From NCBI GenBank assembly GCA_029167225.1, contig JARFNK010000005.1:62001-126000 (forward strand): DNA of 64,000 nt. Reading direction: 5' to 3'. Shown here piece by piece: positions 45,269-54,232 of the stretch. The position numbers and the translations under genes are program-made. The notes beneath the pieces are model-generated. The model saw only the letters and a list, made by a program, of their open reading frames with translations, did not search any database and was not told where the DNA came from. The first letter of the stretch is position 1. Every line of letters begins with the position of its first letter. This stretch comes from Sphingobium arseniciresistens (lineage in GTDB: Bacteria > Pseudomonadota > Alphaproteobacteria > Sphingomonadales > Sphingomonadaceae).

Positions 45269-45895
45269 TCAGGCTCGACTGGAAAGGCGCAACAGCAGGC
45301 GTCTGACTTCCGCCGGCGTATCGCCCGGCTTGATCTCGACATAGCCGACACCAGCCTTGCGCAGCGCTTCACGCTTGATCGCGTCCCGGGTCGCGGCGGG
45401 GCCGAGATGATGGCCGCTCCCCTGATATTCGATCGCATGCACCGGGTAGCCCGCAGTGTTGATCAACAACAGGTCAACGCGTTTGGAATTGATCGCACGA
45501 AATGCAAGCTCGCTGGGGCTGGCGAGGATCTCGCCCAGGCTGACTTGAGCCATGACGCGCCAATCCAGATTTTCTTCAACGCAAATCCGTTCAAGAACCG
45601 CGAACAGCCGAGCTTCGCTCTGGTTCAACAATGTGCGAGGGACAAACTCCGCCAGTTCGACATGGCGCAATTGCGCGGCCGGATCGAAAAGGTCGATGGA
45701 CGCGGCGGGAACCGCGCGATTGGCTGGATGCTGCGGTCTCGGCTTTCTGAACGTGCCGAATTTTCCTTTTCGCCGCCGCCATGCTTCCCGTCGCGCCTCA
45801 GTCCGAAAACGCTCGAACAGCATGCCGGAGAGGAAGGCGAGCGCCATGACGGGAACCCATGGCGCGCCGTCCAAATAGGTATGAAGATCCGTCAT
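45269..45895 (-). CDS. DUF2726-domain protein
   Basis: 208 aa. One N-terminal membrane segment (APWVPVMALAFLSGMLFE) and a cytoplasmic DUF2726 domain (LLNQSEARLFAVLERICVEENLDWRVMAQVSLGEIL, KRVDLLLINTAGYPVHAIEYQGSGHH). DUF2726 is related to restriction-endonuclease-like folds; a D-(x)n-ExQ pattern (VDLLLIN...AIEYQG) is visible, but nuclease activity is unproven. GGGGAGG lies before the ATG at 45895; ten codons upstream are unlikely. Confidence 0.8.
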   Translation of the reverse strand: MTDLHTYLDGAPWVPVMALAFLSGMLFERFRTEARREAWRRRKGKFGTFRKPRPQHPANRAVPAASIDLFDPAAQLRHVELAEFVPRTLLNQSEARLFAVLERICVEENLDWRVMAQVSLGEILASPSELAFRAINSKRVDLLLINTAGYPVHAIEYQGSGHHLGPAATRDAIKREALRKAGVGYVEIKPGDTPAEVRRLLLRLSSRA

Positions 45896-46029
45896 GATTG
45901 CCTCCCCCTTCATTGTGTTTAACAAAATGGGGACGCGAGGGCATCGGCCTTCGCAACGGTGACCGCCCCGATATTGGACATGGGGAACATGGGATTGATC
46001 CCGCGCCTGCCTTTCCCCATATTCGGCCC

Positions 46030-46428
46030 ATGGAAAAGCTGCACCTCACCGAAGCCGAATGGCGCGAGAAACTTGGGCCCGAGCGCTATCATGTCCTGCG
46101 CGAGGGGGGCACGGAGCGCGCGTTCACGGGCGAATATAACGCCAACAAGAAGGACGGCGTCTATTATTGCGCGGGTTGCGGCGCCGAACTGTTCGATGCC
46201 GAGGAAAAATATGACAGCGGCTCCGGCTGGCCCAGCTTCACCGCGCCGGTCGATGCGGACGCGGTGGAGGAACTGCGCGACGCCAGCCATGGCATGGTCC
46301 GCACCGAGGTCCGCTGCGCCAAGTGCGAAGGGCATCTGGGCCATGTTTTCCCAGACGGGCCGGGCGTCACCGGCCTGCGCTACTGCCTGAACAGCGCCTC
46401 GCTCGACTTCCAGCCCCGCGAAGACTGA
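46030..46428 (+). CDS. msrB: Peptide-methionine (R)-S-oxide reductase
   Basis: 132 aa. Two CxxC zinc pairs ([11 protein letters not shown] and [11 protein letters not shown]), SGSGWPSF, and the catalytic Cys in [11 protein letters not shown]. It reduces methionine-R-sulfoxide in oxidised proteins. No signal peptide, so cytoplasmic. A good intrinsic terminator follows 12 bp after the stop. Confidence 0.95.
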   Translation: MEKLHLTEAEWREKLGPERYHVLREGGTERAFTGEYNANKKDGVYYCAGCGAELFDAEEKYDSGSGWPSFTAPVDADAVEELRDASHGMVRTEVRCAKCEGHLGHVFPDGPGVTGLRYCLNSASLDFQPRED

Positions 46429-46440
46429 TCGTCACGGCCG

Positions 46441-46465
46441 GGGCCGGTGCAACACCGGCCCTTTT
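46441..46465 (+). terminator. Intrinsic terminator after msrB
   Basis: GGGCCGGTG-CAA-CACCGGCCC, a perfect 9-bp stem, followed by TTTTC. It begins 13 bp past the msrB stop. Confidence 0.85.
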
Positions 46466-46587
46466 CAAATCCATGGCAGCCATCTGTCGATCCATGCGGG
46501 CAACGTTCAGCCGGCATAAATCGGCGATAGGCACTTACAGCCCCGCTTGAACGGCGCAGGGCAAGCGCGTATCCGAGGCGGCAGATC

Positions 46588-48702
46588 ATGGCACGAGCGG
46601 GCAAGAGCATCAAAGGGCGCGGGCGCGCGAAGCTGTGGGCGATCCGCGTCGTAAAGGCCGGGGCGTTGGCGGTTGTTGGCGGCTTCATCGCGCTGGTCAT
46701 CGCCGTCGTCGTCGCGATGCAATCCCTGCCCAGCTACGAATCATTGAAGTCATCCCCCAATGGCCAGATGATCCGCGTGCATGCCGCCGACGGCAGCGTG
46801 ATCGTCTCGCTCGGGCCGAGCTTCGGCCGGTGGCTCAGCTTCCGCGACATTCCGCCGGTGATGGCCAAGGCGATGGTCTCGGTCGAGGACAAGCGCTTCT
46901 ACATGCACCCCGGCGTCGATCCGCTGGGCATGGCGCGCGCGGCCTGGCTGGTGTTCGACCGGCGCGGCGAGGGGCGGCGTTGGCAGGGGGCCTCCACCAT
47001 CACGCAGCAGGTGACGCGCAACATCTTCCTCAACAACAGCTACAGCTTCGGCCGCAAGGCGCGCGAGATGATCCTGGCGCTGGCACTCGAACGCAAGTTC
47101 AGCAAGCAGCAGATCCTGGAGCTGTACCTGAACAAGGTCTATTTCGGTGGCGGCGCCTATGGCATCGATGCCGCCAGCCGCAAATTCTTCGGCCATGACG
47201 CCACCCATCTGAGCCTCGCGGAATCGGCGATCATCGCAGGCCTCGTAAAGGCGCCGTCCAGCTATTCGCCCACCGCCGACGCGGAGGCCGCGATCGGCCG
47301 CGCGGGCGTGGTGCTGAACGTGATGCGCGACAATGGCGACATCACCAGCCAGGAACTGGAGCAGGCCGACCTCGCTTCGGTGAAGATGGCGCCGGAGCCG
47401 CCGCAGAACAGCGTGCGCTACTTCACCGACTGGGCCTTGCCGCAGCTCGACATGCTGGTGGACGAGCCCAATGAGCCGCTGGAGGTGTGGACCACCATCG
47501 ACCTTGGCATGCAGAGCGCGGCGACGGCGGCGATCCAGGCCAATGTGCCCAAGGGCACACAGGGCGCGCTGGTCGCGCTCGACCGCGACGGCGCCGTCCG
47601 CGCGATGGTCGGCGGGCTCGATTATGTGGGGTCCAACTATAACCGCGCGACGCAGGCCGTGCGCCAGCCGGGATCGGCCTTCAAGCTGTTCGTCTACATG
47701 GCCGCGCTGGAGGCGGGCTATACGCCCGACACCGCCGTCACCGACGAGCCTGTCGACATCAACGGGTGGCAGCCGCGCAACAGTTCAGGCCGCTATTCGG
47801 GCAATATCGATATCCGCACCGCCTTTGCCTATTCGATCAACACGATCGCGGCGAAGCTGGGCGTGGAGGTGGGCTTCCCCACCATTGCCGACATGGCCCG
47901 GCGCTTCGGCATCTCGACGCCGATCAACACCCATCCCTCGATGGTGCTCGGCACGTCGGACGTGCGGCTGATCGACATGACCCGCGCCTATGCCTCGGTC
48001 GCGCGCAAGGGGATTGCGGTGGCGCCCTATGGCATCACCCGCGTCACCACGGCGGACGGCCGCGAGCTTTATCGCCATGAGGACGACACCAGTCGCGTGC
48101 TCGTCGCCCCGTGGGTCGCGGCCGGCATGACCGACCTGATGCAGACCGGCGTCTCCATCGGCACCGGCAAGGCCGCGCAGATCGGACGCCCGGTCGCGGG
48201 CAAGACCGGCACCACCAGCAGCAACAAGGATGGCTGGTTCATGGGCTTTTCCAGCGGCATCACCACCGGCGTCTGGATGGGCCGGGACGATGCCCGTGCC
48301 GTCGGCGGGCTGCAGGGCGGCCGTGCCCCGGCACAGGCCTTTGCCCAGTTCATGCGCGTCGCCGTCGCTAGGCGCCCGGTCGAGCAGTTCGATACCCAGG
48401 TGACATTGCCCGAATGGCAGCTGGAGCCCGATGCGGAGAGCTATTATGGCGAGCCCGACAACGGCCAGTATGTCGACGAAAACGGCATGCCGATCGAAGG
48501 GCGCGGACAGCCGCAGGAAGAGCAGGACGAGGAAAGCCCGGCTCCCGCCGCGACAGAACCCGCACAGCCCACGCTTGAGGCGCCGCCCCGGATCGACCAG
48601 CAGTGGATCGACAATGTGCTGGGCCGCGACCGCCAGCAACAGGGCCAGCGCCCCCAGCAGCCCCGCCAGCGCCCGCGCGAGACCGATCAGGGGAATAATT
48701 AG
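46588..48702 (+). CDS. PBP1A-family bifunctional penicillin-binding protein
   Basis: 704 aa. A cytoplasmic basic stretch and one membrane anchor (AVVGGFIALVIAVVVAMQSL) precede the GT51 transglycosylase domain (VEDKRFYMHPGVDPLG, GASTITQQVTRNIF, ILELYLNKVYFGGGAYGI). The transpeptidase has SAFK as the SxxK nucleophile, SIN (FAYSINTIAA) and KTGTT. The C-terminus is Gln/Pro-rich. It polymerises and cross-links peptidoglycan. It is slightly shorter than E. coli PBP1A because the OB insert is absent. No gene neighbours in the cluster share its role. Confidence 0.94.
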   Translation: MARAGKSIKGRGRAKLWAIRVVKAGALAVVGGFIALVIAVVVAMQSLPSYESLKSSPNGQMIRVHAADGSVIVSLGPSFGRWLSFRDIPPVMAKAMVSVEDKRFYMHPGVDPLGMARAAWLVFDRRGEGRRWQGASTITQQVTRNIFLNNSYSFGRKAREMILALALERKFSKQQILELYLNKVYFGGGAYGIDAASRKFFGHDATHLSLAESAIIAGLVKAPSSYSPTADAEAAIGRAGVVLNVMRDNGDITSQELEQADLASVKMAPEPPQNSVRYFTDWALPQLDMLVDEPNEPLEVWTTIDLGMQSAATAAIQANVPKGTQGALVALDRDGAVRAMVGGLDYVGSNYNRATQAVRQPGSAFKLFVYMAALEAGYTPDTAVTDEPVDINGWQPRNSSGRYSGNIDIRTAFAYSINTIAAKLGVEVGFPTIADMARRFGISTPINTHPSMVLGTSDVRLIDMTRAYASVARKGIAVAPYGITRVTTADGRELYRHEDDTSRVLVAPWVAAGMTDLMQTGVSIGTGKAAQIGRPVAGKTGTTSSNKDGWFMGFSSGITTGVWMGRDDARAVGGLQGGRAPAQAFAQFMRVAVARRPVEQFDTQVTLPEWQLEPDAESYYGEPDNGQYVDENGMPIEGRGQPQEEQDEESPAPAATEPAQPTLEAPPRIDQQWIDNVLGRDRQQQGQRPQQPRQRPRETDQGNN

Positions 48703-49024
48703 GGGCGTCGAGCCCTAATTCCGGACCGTTCGGGCTGCCTGGACGGGGCACGCACCTCGTCCAGATGTCGAAGCCTCGTCCTTCTTCAAAAAGGAGGAAC
48801 TGCCCTTCGACATGGGCACGAGTCACTTGCCTCGTGCCAACAGGGCGAACGGAGAAAAGTGATCTCGATAAAGGGCGAGATGCGATAGGCCGATCCGTTC
48901 AGCCTGAAAGGCGTAGCGCGGACAGGCGAGCAATCGGGCAAGCGACCTCTTCACGCCAGACCATCGCACGACGCTGATCCGGCCTGGGCCGATATGACAT
49001 GTAGGCGCGCTCCGCCGCCTTGCC
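48703..49024. other. 322-bp gap after the PBP1A gene
   Basis: It contains a REP-like repeat (48726-48852) and a small hairpin ATCTCG-CGAGAT near 48862-48881. Frames here are short and without ribosome sites. The convergent acyl-CoA ligase gene ends at 49025. Confidence 0.65.
48726..48852. repeat. Palindromic intergenic repeat, copy 2 (expanded)
   Basis: CCGTTCGGGCTG at the left and CAGGGCGAACGG at the right mirror each other, and TGTCGAAG mirrors CCTTCGACA inside, as in the repeat at 43028-43096. Between these shared blocks two extra hairpins are inserted (CCTGGACG...CGTCCAG and GGGCACGAG...CTCGTGCC), making it longer. Confidence 0.75.
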
Positions 49025-50812
49025 CTACGCCCGGTAGAGCGCGTCCAGCCGGTCCTGATAACGCGCCTTGAGCATATGCCGGCGGATCTTCAGCGACGGG
49101 GTCATCTCGCCATTTTCGATGCTGAAGGGTTCGTCCGCCAGGATGAACCGGCGGACCCGCTCGGTGACGGAGAGTTCCTCGTTCACCCGGTCCACCGCCG
49201 CGCGCAGGGCCGCGAGGAAATCGCCGTTGTCACGCAGATCTTCCAGCGTTCCTTCCATTCGCCGCGCGCGCGCCCATTCGCGCATCCAGTCCGCATCGGG
49301 CACGATCAGGCCCACGATATGCGGACGCCGGTCGCCCGAGACCATGGCCTGACCAATCTCCGGCTGCAGCGTCAGCATCCCTTCCACCTTCTGCGGGGCG
49401 ACATTGTCGCCCTTGTCGTTGACGATCAGGTCCTTCTTGCGGTCGGTGATGCGGATGCGCCCGCGCCGGTCGATCTGGCCGATGTCGCCGGTGTGCAGCC
49501 AGCCGTCCACCAGCACCCGCTCGGTCTCCGTGGGGTTGCGCCAATAGCCCAGCATCACCAGCTCACCGCGCACCAGAATCTCGCCATCGTCGGCGATCCT
49601 GACCTCCACGTCTTTCAGCGGCGGGCCGACGGTGTCCATGCTGATCCCGGCGGCGGGGCGGTTGCAGCTGATCACCGGCCCGGCCTCCGTCTGCCCATAG
49701 CCCTGCAGCAGCGGGATGCCGAGCCCCTGGAAGAAGATGCCGACATCGGGATTGAGCGGCGCCCCGCCCGACACCATCGCCTTCATGCGCCCGCCAAAGC
49801 GCCCGCGCACCTTGGGCCGGATGGTGCGATCGACCAGCAGCTTCATCGGCAAATCGAACAGGCTCTGCTTGCCCGCCAGATCGCGCGCGCCCAGCCTGAT
49901 CGCCTGTTCCAGAAGGAACAGCGGCACCTTGCCCTGCTTTTCCACGGCCTTGAGCACGCGGGTCCGCAGCACCTCGAACAGGCGCGGCACCACCACCATG
50001 ATGGTCGGGCGCACCTCCTCGATATTGGCGGCGAGCTTTTCCAGCCCCTCCGCATAGTATATCTGACCGCCCACGAAGATCGGCAGGAACTGGCCGCCGC
50101 TATGCTCATAGGCGTGGCTGAGCGGCAGGAAGGAGAGGAACACCTCATCGCCAACGCCGAAATCTTCTTCCACCAGCGCCGCGGCACCCTCGATATTGCA
50201 CAATATCGCACCATGATGCTGCATCACCCCGCGCGGCGCGCCGCCCGTGCCGCTGGTGTAGATGAGGCAGGCGAGGTCGTGGCGCTGCGCCGTCTGTGCG
50301 GCCATGCAGGCCGCGACATCGGCATCCCGGTCCGCCACCAGCGTCGCCCAATCCCGCACGCGCAGGGCGTCGCCCTGCATCGCGCGCAACGGCTCCATGC
50401 CGATCACCAGCCGCGCGCGCGAGCGCAGCACCGCCGGCATCAGCGTCTTGGCGAGCTTGGGTGTAGACACAATCACCGCACAGGCGCCGCTGTCGGTCAG
50501 GATATGCTCATGGTCGCGCGTCGTGTTGGTGGTGTAGGTCGGCACCGTGACGCAGCCGGCCGCCATGATCGCCAGGTCCGCGATGCAGAATTCCGGACGG
50601 TTCTCGCTGACCAGAATCACCGTGTCGCCGGGGCGCAGCCCCTCGCGCTTCAGCGCCGCGGCCAGCGCCGCGACCTGTCGCGCGGCCTCCGCCCAGCTGA
50701 TCGGCGCCCATTGCCCGTCGGTCTTGCGCCAGAGGAAGGGGGCGTCACCGCGCTCCGCCGCACGGGTAAAGAACATGGTGACGAGATTGGGGAATCTCAG
50801 GCTGTCAGACAT
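49025..50812 (-). CDS. Long-chain fatty acid--CoA ligase (AMP-forming)
   Basis: 595 aa, FadD15-type. The phosphate-binding loop LIYTSGTGGAPRGVMQHH differs from the common YTSGTTGxPKG: the second T is G and K is R, a form I believe occurs in alphaproteobacterial homologues. YGQTEAGPVISCNRPAAGI and the hinge WLHTGDIGQIDRRGRIRITDRKKD are intact. It activates fatty acids through an acyl-AMP. Start ATG 50812 is preceded by AGGAG; a longer frame overlaps nothing but lacks a ribosome site. Confidence 0.92.
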   Translation of the reverse strand: MSDSLRFPNLVTMFFTRAAERGDAPFLWRKTDGQWAPISWAEAARQVAALAAALKREGLRPGDTVILVSENRPEFCIADLAIMAAGCVTVPTYTTNTTRDHEHILTDSGACAVIVSTPKLAKTLMPAVLRSRARLVIGMEPLRAMQGDALRVRDWATLVADRDADVAACMAAQTAQRHDLACLIYTSGTGGAPRGVMQHHGAILCNIEGAAALVEEDFGVGDEVFLSFLPLSHAYEHSGGQFLPIFVGGQIYYAEGLEKLAANIEEVRPTIMVVVPRLFEVLRTRVLKAVEKQGKVPLFLLEQAIRLGARDLAGKQSLFDLPMKLLVDRTIRPKVRGRFGGRMKAMVSGGAPLNPDVGIFFQGLGIPLLQGYGQTEAGPVISCNRPAAGISMDTVGPPLKDVEVRIADDGEILVRGELVMLGYWRNPTETERVLVDGWLHTGDIGQIDRRGRIRITDRKKDLIVNDKGDNVAPQKVEGMLTLQPEIGQAMVSGDRRPHIVGLIVPDADWMREWARARRMEGTLEDLRDNGDFLAALRAAVDRVNEELSVTERVRRFILADEPFSIENGEMTPSLKIRRHMLKARYQDRLDALYRA

Positions 50813-50927
50813 CGTTGCTCCTGCGCGCGCTCTTGGGGCGCGCATCGAGATGCCCGCCGCCGTCGCCTGCGCAGCGCTATAAGGCGGCCGCCCCCACAGG
50901 GCTATCCGAAACTGACGTCCCCGCCGC

Positions 50928-52595
50928 CTATTCCTGTAGGGAAACGCCGGGGCTGCGCGGATCGGCGGCGCCCACCCAATGGTCGCCGACCTTCTCCGCC
51001 GCGTTGGCCTTCAGCCCCATCCGTGCCACCGACACGCTGTGACCCAGTGCCTCCAGCGGTGCCTTCATCTTCTCGGTATCGGTACCCTGTTCCAGCACGA
51101 GCCCGTCCTTGTTGAAGAATTCCAGCCCCATCGCGATCGAATCCTGCGCGGACAGGCCCCAGTCGAAATGCGCGATCAGCGCTTTTGCCACCTGCATGAT
51201 GATGGTCTTGCCGCCCGCCGCGCCGACGGTGAAGATCGGCTTGCCCGTCGCGTCATAGACGATGGTCGGCGACATGGAGGAGAGGGGGCGCTTGCCCGCC
51301 TCGACCCGGTTGGCGACCGGCATGCCGTCCTTTTCCGGCGCGAAGGTGAAGTCGGTCAGCTCATTGTTGATGCTGTAGCCATTGGCGGTCAGCTGGCTGC
51401 CGAAGAAGCTCTCGATCGTCGAGGTCATCGACACGATGTCGCCAGCCCGGTCGATCGCGACGAAATGGCTGGTGCCCGCGACTTCGGACGAGATCGCGGC
51501 GGTGCGCGGCTCGGCGCCCGGTGGCGTCCCGGCCTCATAGGCGGGCAGGGTCTTCTTGAGCGAAATCAGGCGCGAGCGGCGCGCCAGATAGGCGGGGTCG
51601 ATCATTCCGGCAAGCGGCACCGAGACGAAATCGCGGTCGCCCAGATATTTCTCGCGATCGGCATAGGCCAGCTGCATGGCTTCGCCGATGACATGCCAGG
51701 ACAGCGGATTGTCCTTGCCCAAGCCCTTGAGGTCGAAGCGCTCGACCATGCCCAGGATCTGCAGCACCGTCACCGCGCCGGAGGAGGGAGGCCCCATGCC
51801 GCAGATCGTATAGACGCGATATGTGCCGCAGACGGGCGGGCGCTCCTTCGCCTTGTATCCGGCGATATCCTCCAGCGTCATCGGCACCGGGTTCTTGGGC
51901 GCACGGGTCACGGCGTCGGACAGCGCCTGCGCATTCGACCCGCTGTAGAAGGCCTCCGGCCCTTCGGCGGCGATGCGCTTCATGATCGCGGCGAGCTTCG
52001 GGTTCTTGAAGACCGTGCCGGTCGGCGGGATCTTGCCGTCCTGATAATAGAGCGCCTGCATTTCGGGGAAGTCCTTCCACACCGCCTCCACGGCGTTCAG
52101 CGCCGTCGAGAGGCGCTGGCGGATTTCGAAACCCTCCTCGGCATAGCGGATGGCCGGCACGAACAGATCGGCCCAGGGCAGCTTGCCCCATTTGGCATGG
52201 GCCATCGCGGCGAGGCGTAGATTGCCCGGCACGCCGGCGGAATAGCCGCCCGGCCAGGCCTGGATGAAGGGCAGGGGCTTGCCATCGGGGCCCATGAAAC
52301 GATCCGGCCGAGCGGCCGCCGGCGCCGTCTCGCGCCCGTCGATCGTGTCGAGTACCCCGGTCTTGCCGTCATGATGGATCAGGAAGCCGCCGCCGCCGAT
52401 GCCGCTGTTGTGCGGCTCCACGACGGTCAGCGCCAGCATGATCGCGATCGCCGCATCGGTGGCACTGCCGCCCTTTTTCAGGATTTCCTGCCCCGCCGCG
52501 CTGGCGCGCGGATCGGCGGCGGAAACGACACCCTGGGCATGGACATTGGCGGGAAGGGCGAGAATGGCGAGCGCCATCAGCGTGCGACGGATCAT
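50928..52595 (-). CDS. ggt: Gamma-glutamyltransferase
   Basis: 555 aa. A signal peptide (RRTLMALAILALPANVHAQG) directs it to the periplasm. The autoprocessing nucleophile Thr is in EVAGTSHFVAIDRAGDIVSMT, the site where the precursor splits into large and small subunits. SGIGGGGFLIHHD and SSMSPTIVYDATGKPIFTVG are further family motifs. It hydrolyses glutathione or transfers its gamma-glutamyl group. The ATG at 52595 is chosen, as the 20 upstream residues are not signal-like. Confidence 0.93.
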   Translation of the reverse strand: MIRRTLMALAILALPANVHAQGVVSAADPRASAAGQEILKKGGSATDAAIAIMLALTVVEPHNSGIGGGGFLIHHDGKTGVLDTIDGRETAPAAARPDRFMGPDGKPLPFIQAWPGGYSAGVPGNLRLAAMAHAKWGKLPWADLFVPAIRYAEEGFEIRQRLSTALNAVEAVWKDFPEMQALYYQDGKIPPTGTVFKNPKLAAIMKRIAAEGPEAFYSGSNAQALSDAVTRAPKNPVPMTLEDIAGYKAKERPPVCGTYRVYTICGMGPPSSGAVTVLQILGMVERFDLKGLGKDNPLSWHVIGEAMQLAYADREKYLGDRDFVSVPLAGMIDPAYLARRSRLISLKKTLPAYEAGTPPGAEPRTAAISSEVAGTSHFVAIDRAGDIVSMTSTIESFFGSQLTANGYSINNELTDFTFAPEKDGMPVANRVEAGKRPLSSMSPTIVYDATGKPIFTVGAAGGKTIIMQVAKALIAHFDWGLSAQDSIAMGLEFFNKDGLVLEQGTDTEKMKAPLEALGHSVSVARMGLKANAAEKVGDHWVGAADPRSPGVSLQE

Positions 52596-52696
52596 GGCGC
52601 GCACCCTATCGGCCAGACGCGATGCCGCAAGTGCTTTGTCCCGCCATTTCAACATCCATTGCCCGTCCTTCCATAGCGTTAGTCGGGCATGACGGA

Positions 52697-53743
52697 TCAG
52701 GCGTCGGTTCCCACCATCTCGGCGATCGTACGGACACCGTCGCGCTGCATCAGCGCCTTCAGGCCGCGCGTGATCCGCCGGGCGAGCCAGGGGCCTTCAT
52801 AGACCATGGCGCTGTAGAACTGGATCAGGCTGGCGCCGGCACGGATGCGGGCATAGGCCTGGTCGGCGGTCTCGATGCCGCCGGCGCCGATCAGCGGCAC
52901 CGTGCCGCCGGTCGCCTTGCGGAAGTCGCGCAGCCGGGCCAGCGCCATGTCGTGCAGCGGCGCGCCCGAAAGCCCGCCCGCCTCGCCGGCATGGCGCGAG
53001 CGCAGCGCCGGACGGGCGAGGGTGGTGTTGGACACGATCAGCGCGTCGACCCGGTGATCGACGACACAGGCGACGATGTCGTCGATATCGGCAGGCTCCA
53101 GATCGGGCGCGACCTTGAGGAAAATGGGTGGGCCGTCCTCCCCCCGTGCGGCCATCACCGCCGCGAGCAGCGCGTCGAGCGCGCCGCGATCCTGCAGCGC
53201 GCGCAGCCCCGGCGTGTTGGGGGAGGAGATATTGACGGTCAGATAGTCGGCATGGGGCGCCATGGTGCGCACGCCGGTGGCATAGTCGGCGATCCTGTCT
53301 GCCGCGTCCTTGTTCGCGCCGATATTGACGCCGATGATGCCGCCACCATTGGGCAGGCGCGGGCGCAGCGCGCCCAGCCGCTGCGCCGCCGCTGCCTGAC
53401 CGCCATTGTTGAAGCCCATGCGGTTGATGACGGCCCGGTCCTCGACCAGCCGGAACACGCGCGCGCGCGGGTTGCCCGCTTGCGGCAGCGGGGTGAGCGT
53501 GCCCAGTTCGGCAAATCCGAAGCCCAGTGCCGGCATTTTGTGTGCGACAAGGCCGTCCTTGTCGAAGCCGGCGGCCAGGCCGACGGGGTTGGGAAAGTCG
53601 ATGCCGGCCACCCGAGTCGCCAGCATCGGATCCGCCGCCAGCGGCCCCGGCGTTGGAAAAACTCCCAAAAGCTTGATCGTCAGGAGATGCGCCGACTCGG
53701 GATCGAGGCGGAAAAGCAGCGGGCGGAGCAGGGCATAGGTCAT
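52697..53743 (-). CDS. pyrD: Dihydroorotate dehydrogenase (quinone)
   Basis: 348 aa, class 2 length with an N-terminal amphipathic helix (LLRPLLFRLDPESAHLL) for membrane attachment. GIDFPNPVGLAAGFDKDG, NRMGFNNGG, LTVNISSPNTPGL and VSNTTLARP (with the catalytic Ser region) are diagnostic. It oxidises dihydroorotate to orotate with quinone, the fourth step of pyrimidine synthesis. Located 101 bp after ggt on the same strand; transcription direction is from pyrD towards ggt. Confidence 0.95.
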   Translation of the reverse strand: MTYALLRPLLFRLDPESAHLLTIKLLGVFPTPGPLAADPMLATRVAGIDFPNPVGLAAGFDKDGLVAHKMPALGFGFAELGTLTPLPQAGNPRARVFRLVEDRAVINRMGFNNGGQAAAAQRLGALRPRLPNGGGIIGVNIGANKDAADRIADYATGVRTMAPHADYLTVNISSPNTPGLRALQDRGALDALLAAVMAARGEDGPPIFLKVAPDLEPADIDDIVACVVDHRVDALIVSNTTLARPALRSRHAGEAGGLSGAPLHDMALARLRDFRKATGGTVPLIGAGGIETADQAYARIRAGASLIQFYSAMVYEGPWLARRITRGLKALMQRDGVRTIAEMVGTDA

Positions 53744-53950
53744 GATCGGCCTATGCCAGCGACTTCCCGGTCGGTCAAAAGATCGAGTCGTGCCCCGATC
53801 CGCACCCTTTCAACCCTCGCTATGGCCCTGTTCAGCCCTCGCCAGGCGCCTGTCTAACGTTGTCATATTGATCTCGCGCAACATCCTTACGCAATCTACG
53901 CGAAATACCGCGTGCGCCGCGGCAAAATGTCGATTCCATACAATAAACTT

Positions 53951-54059
53951 GCGGGCGGACTCGCGTAGAGCCGGAGTGCGACCCGAAGGGCTCTTGGTCG
54001 TGCGACAAAGAGACCTTTTCCTGGCCCGGTGGGATTTATTCTGCCGGGCCATTTTTTTT
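53951..54059 (+). ncRNA. Structured RNA element, copy B, with its own terminator
   Basis: TACAAT (53939-53944) sits ~7 bp before the guessed start. AGAGCC (53967-53972) can pair with GGCTCT (53989-53994) around a loop holding GGAG and CCCGAAGG. Alternatively AAGGGCTCTT (53986-53995) pairs with AAGAGACCTT (54008-54017), one mismatch, around CGTGCGACA. These exclude each other. A strong terminator ends it. It may be a free sRNA or a leader/attenuator of the regulator 174 bp downstream. Copy A is at 17142-17194. Confidence 0.6.
54023..54059 (+). terminator. Strong intrinsic terminator
   Basis: GGCCCGG (54023-54029) pairs perfectly with CCGGGCC (54044-54050) across a 14-base loop, followed by A and eight T. 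Confidence 0.9.
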
Positions 54060-54169
54060 GCCCTTTCGCAACCACGCGAGCGCACCCGCATCTGCCTTCG
54101 CGGGCGATCGACTGTTGCGCTGCGGCAAGTCGTGCCGCAAGTAAGGGACTTTCCTAGGGGGGAAGAAAG

Positions 54170-54229
54170 ATGAAAATGTTCGCGTCAGGTCAAGCAGGCT
54201 GCGGCCAAGGGATGGTGGCGCGCGACTGA
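54170..54229 (+). CDS. Putative leader peptide ahead of the AraC-like regulator
   Basis: A 19-codon ORF (MKMFASGQAGCGQGMVARD) with a strong GGGGGGAAGAAAG ribosome site directly before its ATG. Its stop is three bases before the GTG of the next gene, which has no ribosome site of its own, so the ORF probably serves to load ribosomes for the regulator by translational coupling. The peptide itself resembles nothing I know and is not rich in one amino acid, so classical attenuation by starvation is not supported. Confidence 0.5.
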   Translation: MKMFASGQAGCGQGMVARD

Positions 54230-54232
54230 ATC

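Larger units (their letters stand above)
53744..54232. other. 489-bp region between pyrD and the AraC-like regulator
   Basis: No conventional gene. It holds a probable promoter (-10 TACAAT at 53939-53944), a structured RNA with intrinsic terminator (53951-54059) and a 19-codon leader ORF (54170-54229). Longer plus-strand frames here read through the RNA hairpins and have no ribosome site. Confidence 0.7.

Noticed and set aside
45269-45895. DUF2726 protein as part of a phage-defence system
   Set aside because: It has a nuclease-like fold relation, but no methylase, helicase or other defence partner is adjacent.
53951-54059. Element B as 6S RNA, SRP RNA or a glycine riboswitch
   Set aside because: It is too short for 6S RNA, lacks the SRP GGAAGCAGC-type loop, and lacks the glycine riboswitch CUCUCAGGC core despite a CCGAAGG string.
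53742-54173. A 143-codon plus-strand frame over RNA element B
   Set aside because: It reads through the two RNA folds and the T8 terminator, begins antisense at pyrD's start, and has no ribosome site.
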